NCBI GenBank assembly: GCA_949130495.1
Contig: OX422214.1
Span: 255,072,187-255,136,186 of the forward strand
Source: Sambucus nigra
Lineage: Eukaryota > Streptophyta > Magnoliopsida > Dipsacales > Adoxaceae
Reading direction: 5' to 3'
DNA length: 64,000 nt
The notes under the pieces are model-generated. The model searched no databases, was not told the origin of the DNA, and worked only from the letters and a program-made list of their open reading frames with translations. The first letter of the stretch is position 1. Every line of letters begins with the position of its first letter. The translations under genes and the position numbers were made by a program. This document shows, piece after piece, positions 24,767 through 37,731 of this stretch.

Positions 24767-25807
24767 ATGCCACCAAAGAGAAGTCGGTCAAACATAGCAA
24801 ATAAAGGGGCTGAGAGTGTGGAACCGTAAATACCCCAAAGGACTATGACTATAGATGAAGTTTCCCGTATTGTGGCATAAGCAGTAACTGCTGCCATTTT
24901 TGTGATGGCGCAACAACCTGTAGTTCATGCAGCCTAAGCCCCACCAGGATTGTCCAAGTGGGAAAGAGTTAGTGAATATTTTAGTAAGGGGCATCCTCCA
25001 GACTTTTTAGGGGAAATTGATGGGATGGCTGTAAGTCAATGGAAGAATAGTATACAAAGGCATCTTCGTATGGTCGAGTGTAGTGAAGTGCAAAAATAAT
25101 TTCTCTCCACCTTTAAGTTATCGGGATCAGCTCTCTAGTGTTGGGAGTCTGTCACCACATCTGAACAAAGAGATACATTTCCCGTAACAGATTTTTGGGA
25201 ATTCTTTGATCGAAGGTATTTTCCTTCCGAGATTCAGAAGGAGATGAGGAGGAAACTGATGAATGTGTTTCAAGGAAATAGAACTGTGGGCGAGTATGAA
25301 GAGGATTTTACTCGATTGACAAATTTAGTACCTGATGAGGTAAACACGGAAGAGAAGCGTATATCAAAGTTCATGCGAGGGTTAGATTGGAGGATTCAAC
25401 AGCGATTGTTAGAGAAGCCAACGTTAGTGACTTTCGTCGAGGTAGTAAATGCGGCACTGTTGGAGTGTCATGATTATCGTCTTCGTTCGCAAGAGGGTAA
25501 GAACTTTAGAGACTCAGGTTCATCAAGTAGGTTTGGCGAAGAGAGTGCCAGTAATGCCAGAAGGTATAGGCATGATTTTCGAGGGCCGCAACAATGTTTT
25601 GTTCCTCACGATGAGCAGAGAGGATTTACAGGTAGATGTTTCTTTTGTAAAGAATTAGACCATAGAAAAAGAGAATATCCTAAAAGAGGTAAAGGACCAC
25701 ATTTTGAATAAGTTTTGAATGTGAAACCCATACGGAAGATTCGGGGTCATTTTAGGCCAGGGGACTTTGAGTGGGAACCCAACGATGATGAGAAGAAAAC
25801 GGGATAG
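24767..25807 (+). pseudogene. Gag pseudogene of a Tekay/Del-like gypsy element
   Basis: From ATG in TTTCAGATGCCACC the frame reads MPPKRSRSN, as in Tekay-type Gag. It then shows the Retrotrans_gag (PF03732) pattern QWKNSIQRHLRMV, FWEFFDRRYFP, GNRTVGEYEEDFTRLTNLVP and RISKFMRGLDW. Near the C-terminus a CCHC zinc knuckle is visible as CFFCKELDHRKREY, with the last cysteine changed to tyrosine. At least five stops (several at former CAA codons, as the sister Gag at 45799 shows) break the first half, and a stop at 25709-25711 precedes the last 30 codons. The longest open part is 25244-25711. No protease, reverse transcriptase or integrase follows. Confidence 0.9.
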
Positions 25808-26000
25808 AGATGTATGATGTAAGTTATTTTCCTTTGAGAATAGGATTATACTATATGAATTTTTTGGAATCTCGTATGAGAGATAGTTATGAGAGGGTAG
25901 TGCTATAACCCTATTATATATGGAATGAACCGGAAGGGAATTTTGAGCAAGTGAAGCTTAGTTATATTGATTCGAGTAAAGCTCGATTAAAGGGTGTATG
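25808..26000 (+). mobile_element. L1 internal tail after gag, truncated
   Basis: It resembles 46740-46900 (CTATATGAATTTT, AGCCCTATTAT and similar words). The GGGTGTATGGGCGCCC block follows at 25993. The join to the next L2b LTR lies between about 25990 and 26120 and cannot be fixed exactly, because both families have similar sequence there. Confidence 0.6.
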
Positions 26001-28479
26001 GGCGCCCTAGTAGTCAAAAGTGGTTATAATTGGTTTTATAATATAATTAAAATAAATCGTCGTGGGAAGTGGGAGATTTGGGTATGGAGTTAGTATCCGG
26101 GGGTAGTATTTAGGTTCCGGGGATTTTTGGACAAGTAGGGACTCGTAATTAAGCACTCGAGTCATTTTACATTTAGGTATATACCCAATTTCGGGTTTAT
26201 TAAGAAGGCAACCCTCATTTCTTCCCCAAAATCAGATCTAAGAGAGAGAAAGGGAGTAGAGAAGGAATAGAAGAGAAAGAAGAGAAGAGAAGAAGGAAGA
26301 AAAGGGATTTCCGGCCAAAACTTCACGGGATTCGACTCGGGGTCGTCGAATTTAATCCACGAGGAAAGTGTTTAACTTGATTTATGATTTAGTGTGTTTA
26401 TTTCTCATATTACAGTTGGTGTAAAACTATAAATATTTTTGGGTTGAAATTTGCGTAAATCAAATGGGTTTTTTGGAAGATTAAACGGATAAAACTCGGT
26501 TTATGCTGAATTTGAGAAACTTAAGAAATAATTGAAATTAATGGTTGGTTATGGGTTCTAGGATGATTAAAACCCTTTTTATATGTGTATTTCTAGTTGT
26601 TTGAGGTTGTATGATGATGAGAGAGGAGATAAAAACCTTAGAGGTGCTTTAATGGAGGTTAGGATTTTTGGACAAGAAGGTGAATAGTGACCAGCGTCAC
26701 TTCCGAACTGTTTCGGCTAGGAAGAGAGTCGATTCGGCTCTTTGTCAAAACATAAAAGATGTAGATCTTTTCTATACGGTCACGCGGGCGCTGACTGTGT
26801 ATTTTTTTAATTTTTTTCAATTTGATATGATTTTTCTAAGAAAGCAGTTCTGAGGTTGAAATCATTAACTCGAAAATTAAACCGAAAATTGGAAAAATAA
26901 AGGCTAGAATTGTTTGGAGATAAATAATTGGGGTTCCTAAAAATAGTGTTGGGACTTCTAAATATTTTTTTTGAGTAAGGCGTGTACCTTGGGTTAGTTG
27001 AAAGTAAAATCCAAGACTTGCCCAAATAGGGATGTTCGTGAGGAGTAATACTTAAAGAGGTATTTTGGTGGGTAATTTTATACAAGTAATTGTCCACGTA
27101 GAAAAGGTAGTTATATACCGACCTTGATTAAGTAAAATCCTACGAGGTGACTAGGTTGAAATTTAGAATACATACTACAGTTGAGTAATTTCCCTAAGTG
27201 TCTACGAACGACGATTATTATAAGTGAGGAGATGCCTAAGGAATTAAGAGAAGTAGTGCATATGATATTTAATTCTTATTAATTGGTACATTCAGGAATT
27301 AATTGTACAAATCTTTATGAAGTGATTAATGAGTGATTTGAATATTAAAGAGATTACGTATTGGGATAGTATTTTAAGTGTAAAAATGTTTATATTATTA
27401 AGAAAGGGAACACTTGAGGTTATTGGCTATTGCTATAGAGTTTGGAAATTATAGCCATAATATATTGGGAAGTAATTTAGATTGTATAGAAGATGACGTT
27501 AAGTTATATATAATATAAGACGAATAAATATAACGATGTTATTGGTATTATCATCATGCGGTGAGAAAAGCTTGGAAATAATTAATTGAGGATTGGTTAT
27601 AATTGATAAATGCATAGGATATTCGAGATATAAATATACTACGTATGGAATTTATTATATGGTCTATGCGTATGCGCTGATATTAATATGTATATGGTTT
27701 AAATAAATACCTATGGGGAATTATGTATAAGAAATATAAATGCCTATCGTTATCATATGGTTGTGTAAATACCTCATGGATGTTATATTTATATAGGTGG
27801 AATGTGTGCCTATATTATTGTTTATTATGTGTATAGCATACCTACCATACTTGCTATCACGGGAGGACGACAATCTTATCTTGTGTCGCCTTCGGGGGGA
27901 TTTAGATTTGGTACCTCAAGAACATAGGACTGTCAAGGGCTTATTTGTGAGTCGATAAGTCTGCTGACTATGGGAGCGTAGGTATGTGCGTGACCCATGG
28001 ATGTGTGAACTATGTTCGCCTCCAATATGTGTGATTTGTATCGATGCGATTCCTGAGTGATTCGGGACGCGTGATCCTTGTGTACGAGATGTACTTGGAT
28101 TTGATAGCAGAGTATGTGTGCACCGCAGCTTAGCCTCGGGGTGCTATGTATGTATATATATACTGAGAATAGCATATATGTATACTTGAGATGTTTCACC
28201 GTTGCTTAGTAGATAAAAAAATGACTAAGCCACCTATATTATAGCTCAGTGGCTTGATTAATATACTTGTGGTATATAGTATACTGTTTATATATATGAT
28301 GAGATGAAATTTAACGTAATCTTATATAAAAGGGAAAATAATGAATAAAGTAATATACTCCTTCCGGTAAATTTATATCTGGACTTGTATGATTATGAAT
28401 CATTGGTTCTAATGAGAACTAAATATATATACGGGTCAGTATAAGATGTTGTATGTACTGAGGGCCTAATGGATCCCGA

Positions 28480-28590
28480 CGATCGACATTGTCACGTAGT
28501 AGTGTATCGGGGGGTTCCTTGTTTGGATTTCCCTTCGCGAGACACACCACGCATGAACGTAACATAATGTTGGGAGTGGGGAGAAGTTTA
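28480..28590 (+). repeat. Structured LTR module, one copy
   Basis: The arms CGACATT and AATGTTG pair. Between them lie GGGGGGTTCCTTGTTTGG and CACCACGCATGAACG. Confidence 0.8.
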
Positions 28591-29126
28591 GCCCTTCGTA
28601 CTCGGATAAATAAGGATTATTAGAATATGTCAAATACATTAGTTAAGCAGGGTAGCTTAACTAGGATGTTTAGAAGATATGCGATAGTTGTGCACTATTA
28701 GATGAGGGGTGAAGCGTATCTCTTGAGAGTGCGATACCAGTTTAAATATGAGAAATATCATATCTTGAAAATATGGACTTTAGGCACTTGCTAAAATATT
28801 TTCAAAACTCGGGCTCTGTCCCGTTTCTCTCTTTTTCCCCTCTCTTGCTTTATCTCTCTCTATATATATAGGTGTCTAGACACATGGATGCATGGATGAT
28901 ATTTCCTTCGAGTTAGACATTTGTTGCAACAACTGTGGATGCAATCAGGATTATTATAGACGCTTCTATTATTGAGACCTAGATAGGAGGTATTATAGGC
29001 ATATTCAGGCTGATGGCCCAACTGTACTCATGTATTCTTCTACCGCCTTTTTGTATGACATTCGATTTAATTGTATTATTTTGTTCTGAGTGCTCGGTTA
29101 CTTCATTTAATTTCAGTTATTGCATA

Positions 29127-29540
29127 TATGGGTACCCAGATTTGGCATTATGGGCCCGGACGAGTAGCCTAATTAAAAAGGCCCAAAGTCCAAGCCCAAC
29201 GCACCTTAATTTAATTCAGTTATGACTTAGTCCTTTCCTGAAATCTCGAACAGAGAAATTCCAGGAGAGAAAGATGAACGTGGGGGAGTCCAACACCCCA
29301 ACTCCCCGAAGATATATATGTATAAAATAAACCCTAGGCCTAGGGCAATAGGCACGCACTGTATTCTCTGTAATCAGTCCCATGAGGATATAGAAATAAT
29401 ACCGACTGCACCACCATGGACGTAGGCATTCTTGCTGAACCACGTACATCTCCTGTTGTGTGATTAGCATTTACGTTATTGATTTTGTTTGTTGATTGTG
29501 CTTCTCTTAACTATTTGTGTTGAGAATAATTGTCACCACA
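29127..29540 (+). mobile_element. Solo LTR or TRIM-like insertion, 414 bp
   Basis: This segment interrupts a stretch that is continuous in the sister LTR (17700-17730). It is bounded by GCATA (29122-29126) and ACATA (29541-29545), an imperfect 5-bp duplication. It runs from TATGGGTACCC to TTGTCACCACA. It contains TATGTATAAAATAAACC as a possible TATA box and a CATGGACGTAGGC ... GAACCACGTAC block of the kind found near the 3' end of many plant copia LTRs. No coding sequence is present. Confidence 0.7.
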
Positions 29541-30721
29541 ACATACAACTGTTGTAATTGTTTTATTTGAATGGTTTGGTTAAAAAGGTTAGTTAATTTA
29601 AAATTTGATGCCAGCCTAATAGGATATTAGTAATTAAATTGGTTTTCGATAGTGATGCTAAGAATGAACCATATGAGACTCCTGTATTAATTCGATGTAG
29701 GAGTGATCGCCCGGTATTTTAGTAGGCGGGTTGTCATAATATAATGATTAATATTTATGTAATATACTTACTAAGTAAATAGTAAAGAATTATTTAACGT
29801 CACAGTGAGTAATAGTGACGCGACAATATTATATCTCAATCGAAAGTCGAGTGTAGACTATGTGAGGTCGAGATAGGAGATTTATGTAGAGTGACTCAGA
29901 TGGTTATTTTGAGGTTACTGTTGGTTTCTGGTGGGTCGAGATAGTCAAATAGTGTTCCTAAGGGTAATAATTGGGTCCCGGTGCCGTTTTAGACATAATT
30001 GGGCCCACGCGGGGTATTCGGGTCATTTGGGCCTGACCAATTAGCCTAATTTCAGGATTAAAGGTATTAACCTAAATCTAAGAGTCATAGGTATCCATAA
30101 AAATCCTAAACCCTAGAAATTGAGAGAAGAGAGACGAAAGAGAAGATCGGAGCTTTAGGAGCCCAATTCAAGGAGAAATTGGGTGTGCTATTGTCAAATT
30201 CATCTTCTACAGCGCGTAATCAGACCATATGAACTTAGAGAGGCAAGTGATTAACTTACTTCTCTTTTAAATTGGAAAAACTAATGTTCATATCATTGTA
30301 AGTGTACAACAAACCAATTTTTGGGAAGGGTTTCACATAAAAAGGGGGGGGGGGAGAAATTATCCCATAACCTGTAGAGTAAATGCTTATTTAATATTTT
30401 TGAATGAATCATAATTTCTAGAATTTGAACCTTGTTAGAGATTCATAGATTGATCAAGATTAATTGGGACTTTGAATCAAATCTAGGGTTACTTTAGGTG
30501 TTTATCATGTAAACCCATTTTAATGGATTAATTAGGTGATTGTAGTTAATCTTTAATATTAGAATGATTATTTGATGTTACAATCATCTATGAATATTTA
30601 TCTTATGTTCTATATGATTGGGTGAATGTACAATATCATGTAGAAGGTGTTTGGGTTGGATTTGAAAAAATAAATATCTCGATTTATGCCCAATTTTCAT
30701 CTGGGTTTTTGTACTGTTTCC

Positions 30722-30795
30722 ATCAATATCGTTAGAATCTCGTTGGAACGATGTGTCTTTCTCGTTCGAACTATGCTGGTATGCCATTCTAATGA
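30722..30795 (+). repeat. Short palindrome cluster in L3 LTR
   Basis: ATCGTTAGAATCTCGTTGG, AACGATGTG and CTCGTTCGAACTATG lie just before the GATCTTTTC box, in the same place as the arrays of other LTRs. Cores are degenerate. Confidence 0.5.
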
Positions 30796-31216
30796 TCCTA
30801 AGTTTTGGTCACGGAGATAGATCTTTTCATTACGAACGCGAGACCGCCAGTTTTGTATTTTTTTGATTTTTTTTTAAAATTAGTTTTGAATTTTCCATGA
30901 AAGGGTGTCTGAGATCGAAATCCTTAGTCAGAAATCAAATCTGGGTATGGATTCAAGGTATTAGTTTACATAAGGATTATGGGTGAATGTATATAAGCCT
31001 TGAAAGGCAAGAAAAAGGAGGAACCTAAATAAGGAATTGAGTAAAATAAATTCGTAAGTATTTAAATACGCTCCGATTGGGTGAGTCCGGATATTTTAGC
31101 ATTTGAAGCTACATTAATTATTTAATGGAAGTGAAATTAAATAAATTACGAGTCGGAAAAATAGACTCAGGAATTATGAGCTAGTGCTACGGGTGTTAGG
31201 CTTAGGTTAACCAGAT

Positions 31217-31275
<59 letters not shown>
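31217..31275. repeat. (TA)n(TG)n microsatellite
   Basis: About 12 TA units followed by 18 TG units inside the L3 LTR. Confidence 0.93.
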
Positions 31276-31280
<5 letters not shown>

Positions 31281-32879
31281 AAAATTATCGATGTGTGTGA
31301 TATTTTTGTGAAAACATACCCCACTAGTGCTATTATCGGAGGTTGCACGATCCGGGTGAATCCCCTGGGTAGTAAATGCATGGAGAGTATAGTCCCCAGG
31401 TCATATTGTCTGATTATTTTGTTCTGTGTTTTATTTTTCGAGGTGAGACGTTTTGAGTATGATTCGGTCTCTCTCTCGGAGAAATATGACCGCCTCCACA
31501 ATGTTTGCCCTTTTTTTTACCTATTTCGGTGTTAGTGAACCGACTTATGGTAACCGAGTTATTGTGAGTATACCTGGGATATGATAGCTTTTTAAAGAAA
31601 ACCATCCATTGAGTTATTACTCGGAAGGATAGTTATTATATGCGATATGTGTGTGATTGTTGTAGTATATTTATACGTATATAATAGAGTCGATAATTGT
31701 ATACGGGTTAAAAATATAAAGTGTGAATGCATTATTTATATGACAAGTGTGAATGTTATCTAACAAATTAAAGTGAAAATGATCAACGAATTTATAAAGG
31801 ATAAAATAACTTAGGAACCAAAGGGAGGAAGTACTCGGGATAGAGTAGGGTGATAGAAAGATTTGTAACAGGACTACTCAGGTAGGGTAGTATAACTAGT
31901 TGGGTTAGAAGGTAAGTGTTAGGTGTGCACAATAGTTGAGGGTAAGTAATATCTCAAGAGAGTGAGACATCCGATTAAATATAAAAACTGTTAATGCATT
32001 TTAACTTTTACATATTAATTACTTGCTAAATATTTTTCAAATGGTTTTGGGCTCTGACCCGTGTCAAAAATATTTTAGTTGTCCAGTCACTGGGATGCCA
32101 GGCTTGATGACTCATTATAGGGATGCATAGCTACAACATTTGTTTAGGCTTGCAGGACTTTTGACGTTTCAGTTGTTCATTCCTAAATTAGGATGTTGAT
32201 TCAGTAGTTCATTTGGGCATGTGTCCCTTTTCAGTTGATATAGATTTAGTTTTATTTTCCAGACGATGTGTTTGGATTTCGTTTTATTTCTATAGACTTA
32301 TGGATTGGATTCTGTTTTGAGAATCGATGGTTTATTCGGTCTCCATTATTTATCTATTTATCACATGATGATTTAGACTCTTATAATTGTTGTGGATGTG
32401 TTATTATATTCCTATTTTTTCACATGTGGTTATGTTAATGAAATATAAAATTTAGACTAACTTAATTTAACATTGGTGGTTAGTAATTTAGGAATGATTT
32501 TCGACAATGATGCTAAGAATGAACCAAATGACATTCCTGTTTATTTTGATAAAGGACCGATCACACTGATTAAAGTAGGTGGGGTGTCACAATGTTGCAT
32601 TTTATAGATTTACCATACCATAATTGATTTATTTTCTTCAATGAAAATGAAAGGGATAAACTATTAAGAACAGAAGTATAAATTTAATCACAAAAGCTTC
32701 AAAAGGATGTTTCTATTATGGAAAAAATAACTAGATCATATGTGGTACCATTTATGTCTCATAATCATTTGCTTCATTTTAAAAAGGAGGAGACATAAAT
32801 CATTAGTAACAACGTAACAAATCAACAAAATGAACCCCAATATTAAATATGTTGCAATGAGGAAATTATTAGAAATTAC

Positions 32880-33119
32880 AAATACATACCAAAGTCATTT
32901 AGTTGCCTTGACAAACAAATAATGTCCTAGGATTTTGGGTGCTTGATCTTCCATTGTAAGTGTCACAAAGGGTAAATATTTATTTTTGGTTTTGGGTGCT
33001 TGATCTTCCATAGTAAGGGTTTCGTAGACTGAGATAGAGAGAGAAAAGAGGAAAAGAAGATGATTTATAATAGTAAAAGAGGGATTATATGCAAGTGGAC
33101 GAGGCATGAGGGAGAGCAC
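32880..33119 (-). pseudogene. Possible broken 5' end of an unidentified gene with a duplicated start region
   Basis: On the minus strand a TATTATAAAT box is followed by a pyrimidine-rich leader and ATG at about 33021, giving MEDQAPKTKN. A near-copy of the same leader end and start lies 55 bp further on, giving MEDQAPKILGHYLF. The frame stops (TGA) just before a good donor, TTTGGTATGT. Beyond about 290 bp the L3 LTR begins, so any further exons would have been displaced. I do not recognise the family. It could equally be noncoding sequence, and confidence is low. Confidence 0.3.
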
Positions 33120-33718
33120 GAGAGAATTAATTATTAAAGAGGATGTCTGTGTGGGGATGTGGGAGAGGAAGATGGAATGAAATACTTGAGGGTATAAGAG
33201 AAACTTTCAAATGTGTGAGGGTATTTTAGATAATTAATTATACTAAATGTCATAGGATCATTTTATGCAGTAGATATGAAAGATCTAAAAAAATTAGAAT
33301 GGAAAAAGAAACATGAAGGATCACTTTAAAAACTTGTGTAATTATTCGGTCATTTAATTTTTAACATTCGCTGGTATGTCTTCTTTATAATTCAATACCC
33401 AATCTTTTAGTTTATTCAGGTTTAGCACCCATTTTTATGGAAACTGTTTGATTAATTTAGTTGACCGTTAACCCTAACCATTTTTGGGTATATTCCAAAA
33501 TTACCCTTCTATTTAATAAATAAAAAATTTACCCTCTGCACTAAACTATTTTTTAAGGATAACACATCTACCATCTCATTTAAAACATCACAATCATTTT
33601 CCATTTCTGTCAAAATTTACGCACTTCGTACTCTCACTATTCATACCACCAAAAATAAAAAAATAGGCGAGACAAATCTGTATATATATAATTTTAGCTT
33701 AAATCCTTACGGTTTTTC

Positions 33719-33990
33719 CACGTGTTACCGACATTCAATTCACCCGTATATGTGTATAAAATGGTAGTTGTATTCTGACTCATCGTCTTACTCCAGCTCT
33801 CCAACCTCTGCCCAAAGACTGTCTATTTTCCTTCCAAATGCCAGACTATCTACATACCTCCATTTCCCTTTTATCCCCCATCTCAAAATTTCACTTTCTT
33901 TCCCTTTGTTTCTATTTCTCTCCCTCGACTACTATGAAGGCGGAGAAGAAGCTATTACAAAATATGGTACTGACCAAACACTACTTTGGA
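33719..33990 (+). promoter_or_regulatory. Possible plant promoter and 5' leader without a downstream gene
   Basis: A CACGTG G-box (33719-33724) and a TATAAAAT box (33755-33762) precede a C/T-rich leader of about 150 bp and ATGAAGGCGGAGAAG at 33932. The frame is only 26 codons long to TAG, with a possible GT donor after ATATG. No further exon is seen. Listed as a candidate only. Confidence 0.25.
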
Positions 33991-35355
33991 GAAAACGATT
34001 TGGTCCATAAATAGCCCAACTCCTTCCAAGTGGGTAGAATATATGAGATTATATTTAACTAAGATTTATAAAACTGTTTCTTAGATTTTTTTTCATTTTA
34101 ATATTGGGTTTGATATTCGGTGACCATGAAGTTGATATATATGCATTTTTATTTCAATTTTAAATATGTTGAATTTTGTCATTTAATTTACTTTTGTTTT
34201 AGAATTGTTGCAACTGAGTTTTTTATGATAAGAATTTGAGATATGATAGACATAAGCACATAAATTATTTGGTTAAATGTCCTAGTGAATATAGAAGTCC
34301 AATACATTGATGATCATCAACTATTTGAATTTATGTTTATTTTATTTTTAATTATCATACATGAATGAAAGACATTATTGGAATTATGCACATGCTCGCA
34401 CGTCATGCGGCCCTACATGCTAGTATATTTAATATTTTAATAAATGGTGTAAATGAATTATACAAAAACAAGGCCCCTGTAGTGTATCCTATGTTTTATC
34501 TGCCAATTGAAATATCCAAACTTTATATAATATAAAACTAGCATGCAGGCCATGCGATGCATGGCCGAATTGATCTAAACTGTATTATTTTAAATAAGAA
34601 GGAAATGTTGAAGGGTGAAGGGAACAAAATAACAGAGTAAAGAAAAAGATGATTAAAATCAAGAATCTGTAATAATGGGAAAATTTACAATATCGGCAAT
34701 GTAATGTAAGCCTACATATATTATGTCACTTTTCGTGGAATCATAACATATAAATATAACTAAAAAAATACAAAGTTCAAGCAATGCAAAAGTTCGACGG
34801 TTTGTTAGTCCTTTTGAGATACAAAATCAATAATCCAGAATTCTAGAATTTAGGGCTGAGAGATTCAAATGAGCATTAGTTGCACAAAAAATTACAAAAA
34901 AATTATGATCCAATGGAATAATAACAAATAAATAAATCTATCGTCGTGTTTCACATATATATAACTATCACTTGTGATTATTACCCACGGACATGTATAA
35001 CCTACTGTAAAATTAGATCCAAAATCAACCACTTCAAGTAATAAATTAAAATCATTAATCCATTAACAAAGTCAAATTTATAATACACACAATAACATCA
35101 AAATAAATCAGAAAGAACAAATAACTATAACACTCAAAACCTAATAAATTTTAAAATATAAATAAACTAACCATACGTATACGAAATAACTCAAAACGCA
35201 TATAGAGAGAACATTGATTAAAAAAAGTACATACTTATATAATTTTGGTAATTTAATTTGTGGAGCTGTGGATACAAATGATTCAGCTCTGGTGCCAAGC
35301 AAAAGACAGTAATTTAACTTGTACCTAGTACGCTTGCAGTTAACCAAGGGTCTAA

Positions 35356-35441
35356 TTTAGGGGATTGGAAAGGTCGAGTAACTGTATGGTTAATTCATCC
35401 AGTTAGATGGAAACTATTTAGGGGATTGGAAAGGTCGAGTA
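35356..35441 (+). repeat. 26-bp direct repeat, 60 bp apart
   Basis: The same 26 bp, containing TTTAGGGGATTGGAAAGG, occur at 35356-35381 and 35416-35441. Confidence 0.9.
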
Positions 35442-35498
35442 TGATTCCTCAAAATCAACTTTAGAACACCACACTAGCTGTTATATATATATAAAAAA
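35439..35498 (+). promoter_or_regulatory. Promoter remnant related to gene copy B
   Basis: About 48 bp (TGATTCCTCAAAATCAACTT through the TATATATATA box) match 51450-51499 just upstream of copy B exon 1, with four or five differences. Similarity stops after the TATA box and no exon 1 follows. It may be the leftover of another duplicate of the gene. Confidence 0.6.
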
Positions 35499-36825
35499 CA
35501 TTTACGAGAAAGGACTAATTTCCCGGAGAAAAACTATATATAAAAATCATGTATCTACTGATAATATTATTTAACTTTATATTATTCCATACGTAATTTT
35601 ATGTACATGTACATATATATTTTTTATTTATAAGAATTACACACATATTGATGTATTATGTATGTATATTATATATTAAGGTATAACTGCATTAAAATAT
35701 GAAGAATGAATAATTTTGAGTTGAAAAATAAAAAACAGAAGTTATAAAACACCCTAAACCTGTTTTTTGAAAAACTTGATTATAACACAAAAATATTATA
35801 ATTTTGTGTTTCAAACACAAATTTTTATCAAAATTATATTTATACACATAAAATAGAATTATAATTGCAAATCAAAGAGGACGTTATTTAAAATAATTTG
35901 GTGTGACTAATTTTGAAGTTTTATCCGGACTAAGTTCGGTTCTATTTTATAGTTGTTTACGAGCACATTCTGAGTCAATAGGTAAAAGGTATTGCCGCTT
36001 GATTTAGGGTTTTAATCTGAAGAGTATCTAACATCTTCTCTTGTTGGTCGTCTGATTTAGGGGTTTGATGTGTATATATATACAGACATCTCTTTTTCTT
36101 AAAGCTATATCTGCACAAGCCTTTTCCTCCTCAGCCGTTCTAAAATTAGGCCTAAACTTCCAACGATGGTTGTTATGTAGCTGCAAATATAAATCTCCCC
36201 CTTTTCACACACACCCACATTCTAATTTGTTTATGTGTTATGTTGATTTTGATTTTGTTTTCTACTTGTTTGTGGTAAGCTAAAATCATCTGATGAGAAA
36301 CAAAACTGCAACAATATGATGGATTATGTCCATGATTACTTGTATTTAAGTCTCTGATGATTTTAATTATCTATTCATTTACCCTTATTTATTTTTTGAT
36401 AATATTGATTTTAGATTAATTGAGAGATATGATGAGCACTATATTGGTCCTTGTTTCAGATTTTACCGTGACAGATAAACCATAAGCAACTCTGATCTCC
36501 TTTTGATTGAATTCAAATAAGAATATTTATTAGATTTTATGTGTTTTAATTTCTTCTGATTAAGTTATTGACTAATAATATAAAGTTACGCATATAAATT
36601 TATATATAGTTTTATACATGTACATAAAATTTCGTATGAAATAATATAAAGTTAGTAGATACATGATATTTATATATAGTTTTATACATGTATTATTAAT
36701 ATTGATTTTAAACTTTAAATTTATATATTACAAACCCCAAGCGGGTATCTTTGTAATTGTATTCAAAGTGATTCAAGGAGATAGTTTAGATGAATTATTT
36801 TTTAACCTAATGGGTTTCTCATACC

Positions 36826-36830
36826 ATTAT
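36826..36830 (+). repeat. Target site duplication ATTAT, left copy
   Basis: ATTAT directly precedes the LTR start and recurs at 40629-40633. Confidence 0.85.
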
Positions 36831-37589
36831 TGTAACAACCCTCGATTTTGGAGACTGAGAAATTTAATTTTGGGAAAATAAAAATTTAATTAAATTGGAG
36901 AATTTCAAAATTGGGAGTTGAGGCCCAAAAATCGAGAATATTTCAAAGTATTCCGGATGATATTTTTGAGGGTACCATCGATCCCGGAAGGGTCGAAATA
37001 GTCAAAATGACTGTCGTTGGGTTTTATTTCGGCTCCGGAATATTTTTATGTCAGTTTGACTCGAATTAGAGTAAACGAGTCATTTAAAGTGTGTATTAAC
37101 ATTTAAAATTGGGATTTTGTTTTAAAGGTTTATGAGGCTTATGGATGAAGCCATTTCTCATTTGAGAGAAAGAGAGAAAAAGCCCTAGAGGGAGAAAGAG
37201 AAGGGAAGAAGAAGAAAGGAAGAGAAAGAGGAAGAAAAGCTTGGGGATTTTCGGCCCAACCGCGTCAACAAGGACGATCCAACCTCTACAAATCTGAGGC
37301 AAGTGTTTAATCTTGCTAAATAGCTATTTGTGTATTTCATTTCATAATTTGTGGGTTAAAGAAATGGATTTTTGGGTATTAATGTCAAAACCTAGATTTT
37401 TAGGTTTAATCTTGAAATCAATGTGTAGAAATGGATTTAATGGATTAGAAATGGTTGGGATCAACTTTGGGTTTATTTATTGGCTTAGAATCATGTTGTG
37501 ATAAAGTATTGGGGGTTGGAATGAAAAATTTAGGGTTAAGAATTCGTGGGTTTTGATGAAGAAGAAGACCCCTTTCAAAATTTGCAGGT

Positions 37590-37731
37590 CCGAATCGATT
37601 CGCCCCCTTAAGCGAATCGATTCGGTTTAGTGAAATTGGCAGGTCTGCATTGACCGAATCGATTCGGCCTATTGCAGAAGCCCAGGTCTTTGGACCCGAA
37701 TCGATTCGTCTTGGAGGCCGGATCGATTCGG
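37590..37731 (+). repeat. Palindrome array, AATCGATT core
   Basis: Five CGAATCGATTCG copies, one changed to CGGATCGATTCGG, with CAGGTCT spacers. Confidence 0.88.

Larger units (their letters stand above)
26001..29738 (+). mobile_element. L2b-family LTR with a nested solo LTR; 5' end missing
   Basis: It aligns with 10370-11790 and 16409-17901 and keeps the L2 3' end GGCGGGTTGTCATA at 29738 (CA changed to TA). It has a purine-rich tract (26240-26305), the GATCTTTTC box (26762), one structured module (28480-28590) and the CTCGGGCTCTGTCCCG hairpin (28808). There is no PBS after it. It abuts L3 sequence instead, so it is either a solo LTR that lost its start or a recombination product. Confidence 0.7.
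29739..32591 (+). mobile_element. L3-family LTR, 5' end missing
   Basis: Its beginning resembles 4990-5200 in the first L3 LTR (CATAATATAAT, AAGTAAATA, GGTATTCGGGTCATTT). It ends GGTGGGGTGTCACA at 32591. It holds a purine-rich tract, a palindrome-like cluster (30722-30795), the TAGATCTTTTC box (30828), a TA/TG run (31217-31275), a CGCGATAATAGCA-like conserved block (31310-31640) and the GGGCTCTGACCCG hairpin (32051). It lacks a structured module. No PBS follows. Confidence 0.7.
32592..36830. other. Low-copy AT-rich sequence between retroelements
   Basis: This 4.2-kb stretch has none of the LTR families. It holds a possible broken 5' gene end (32890-33119, minus), a possible promoter (33719-33990, plus), a 26-bp direct repeat (35356-35441) and a promoter remnant like that of gene copy B (35439-35498). 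Elsewhere I see only AT-rich sequence and short unsupported ORFs. Confidence 0.6.
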
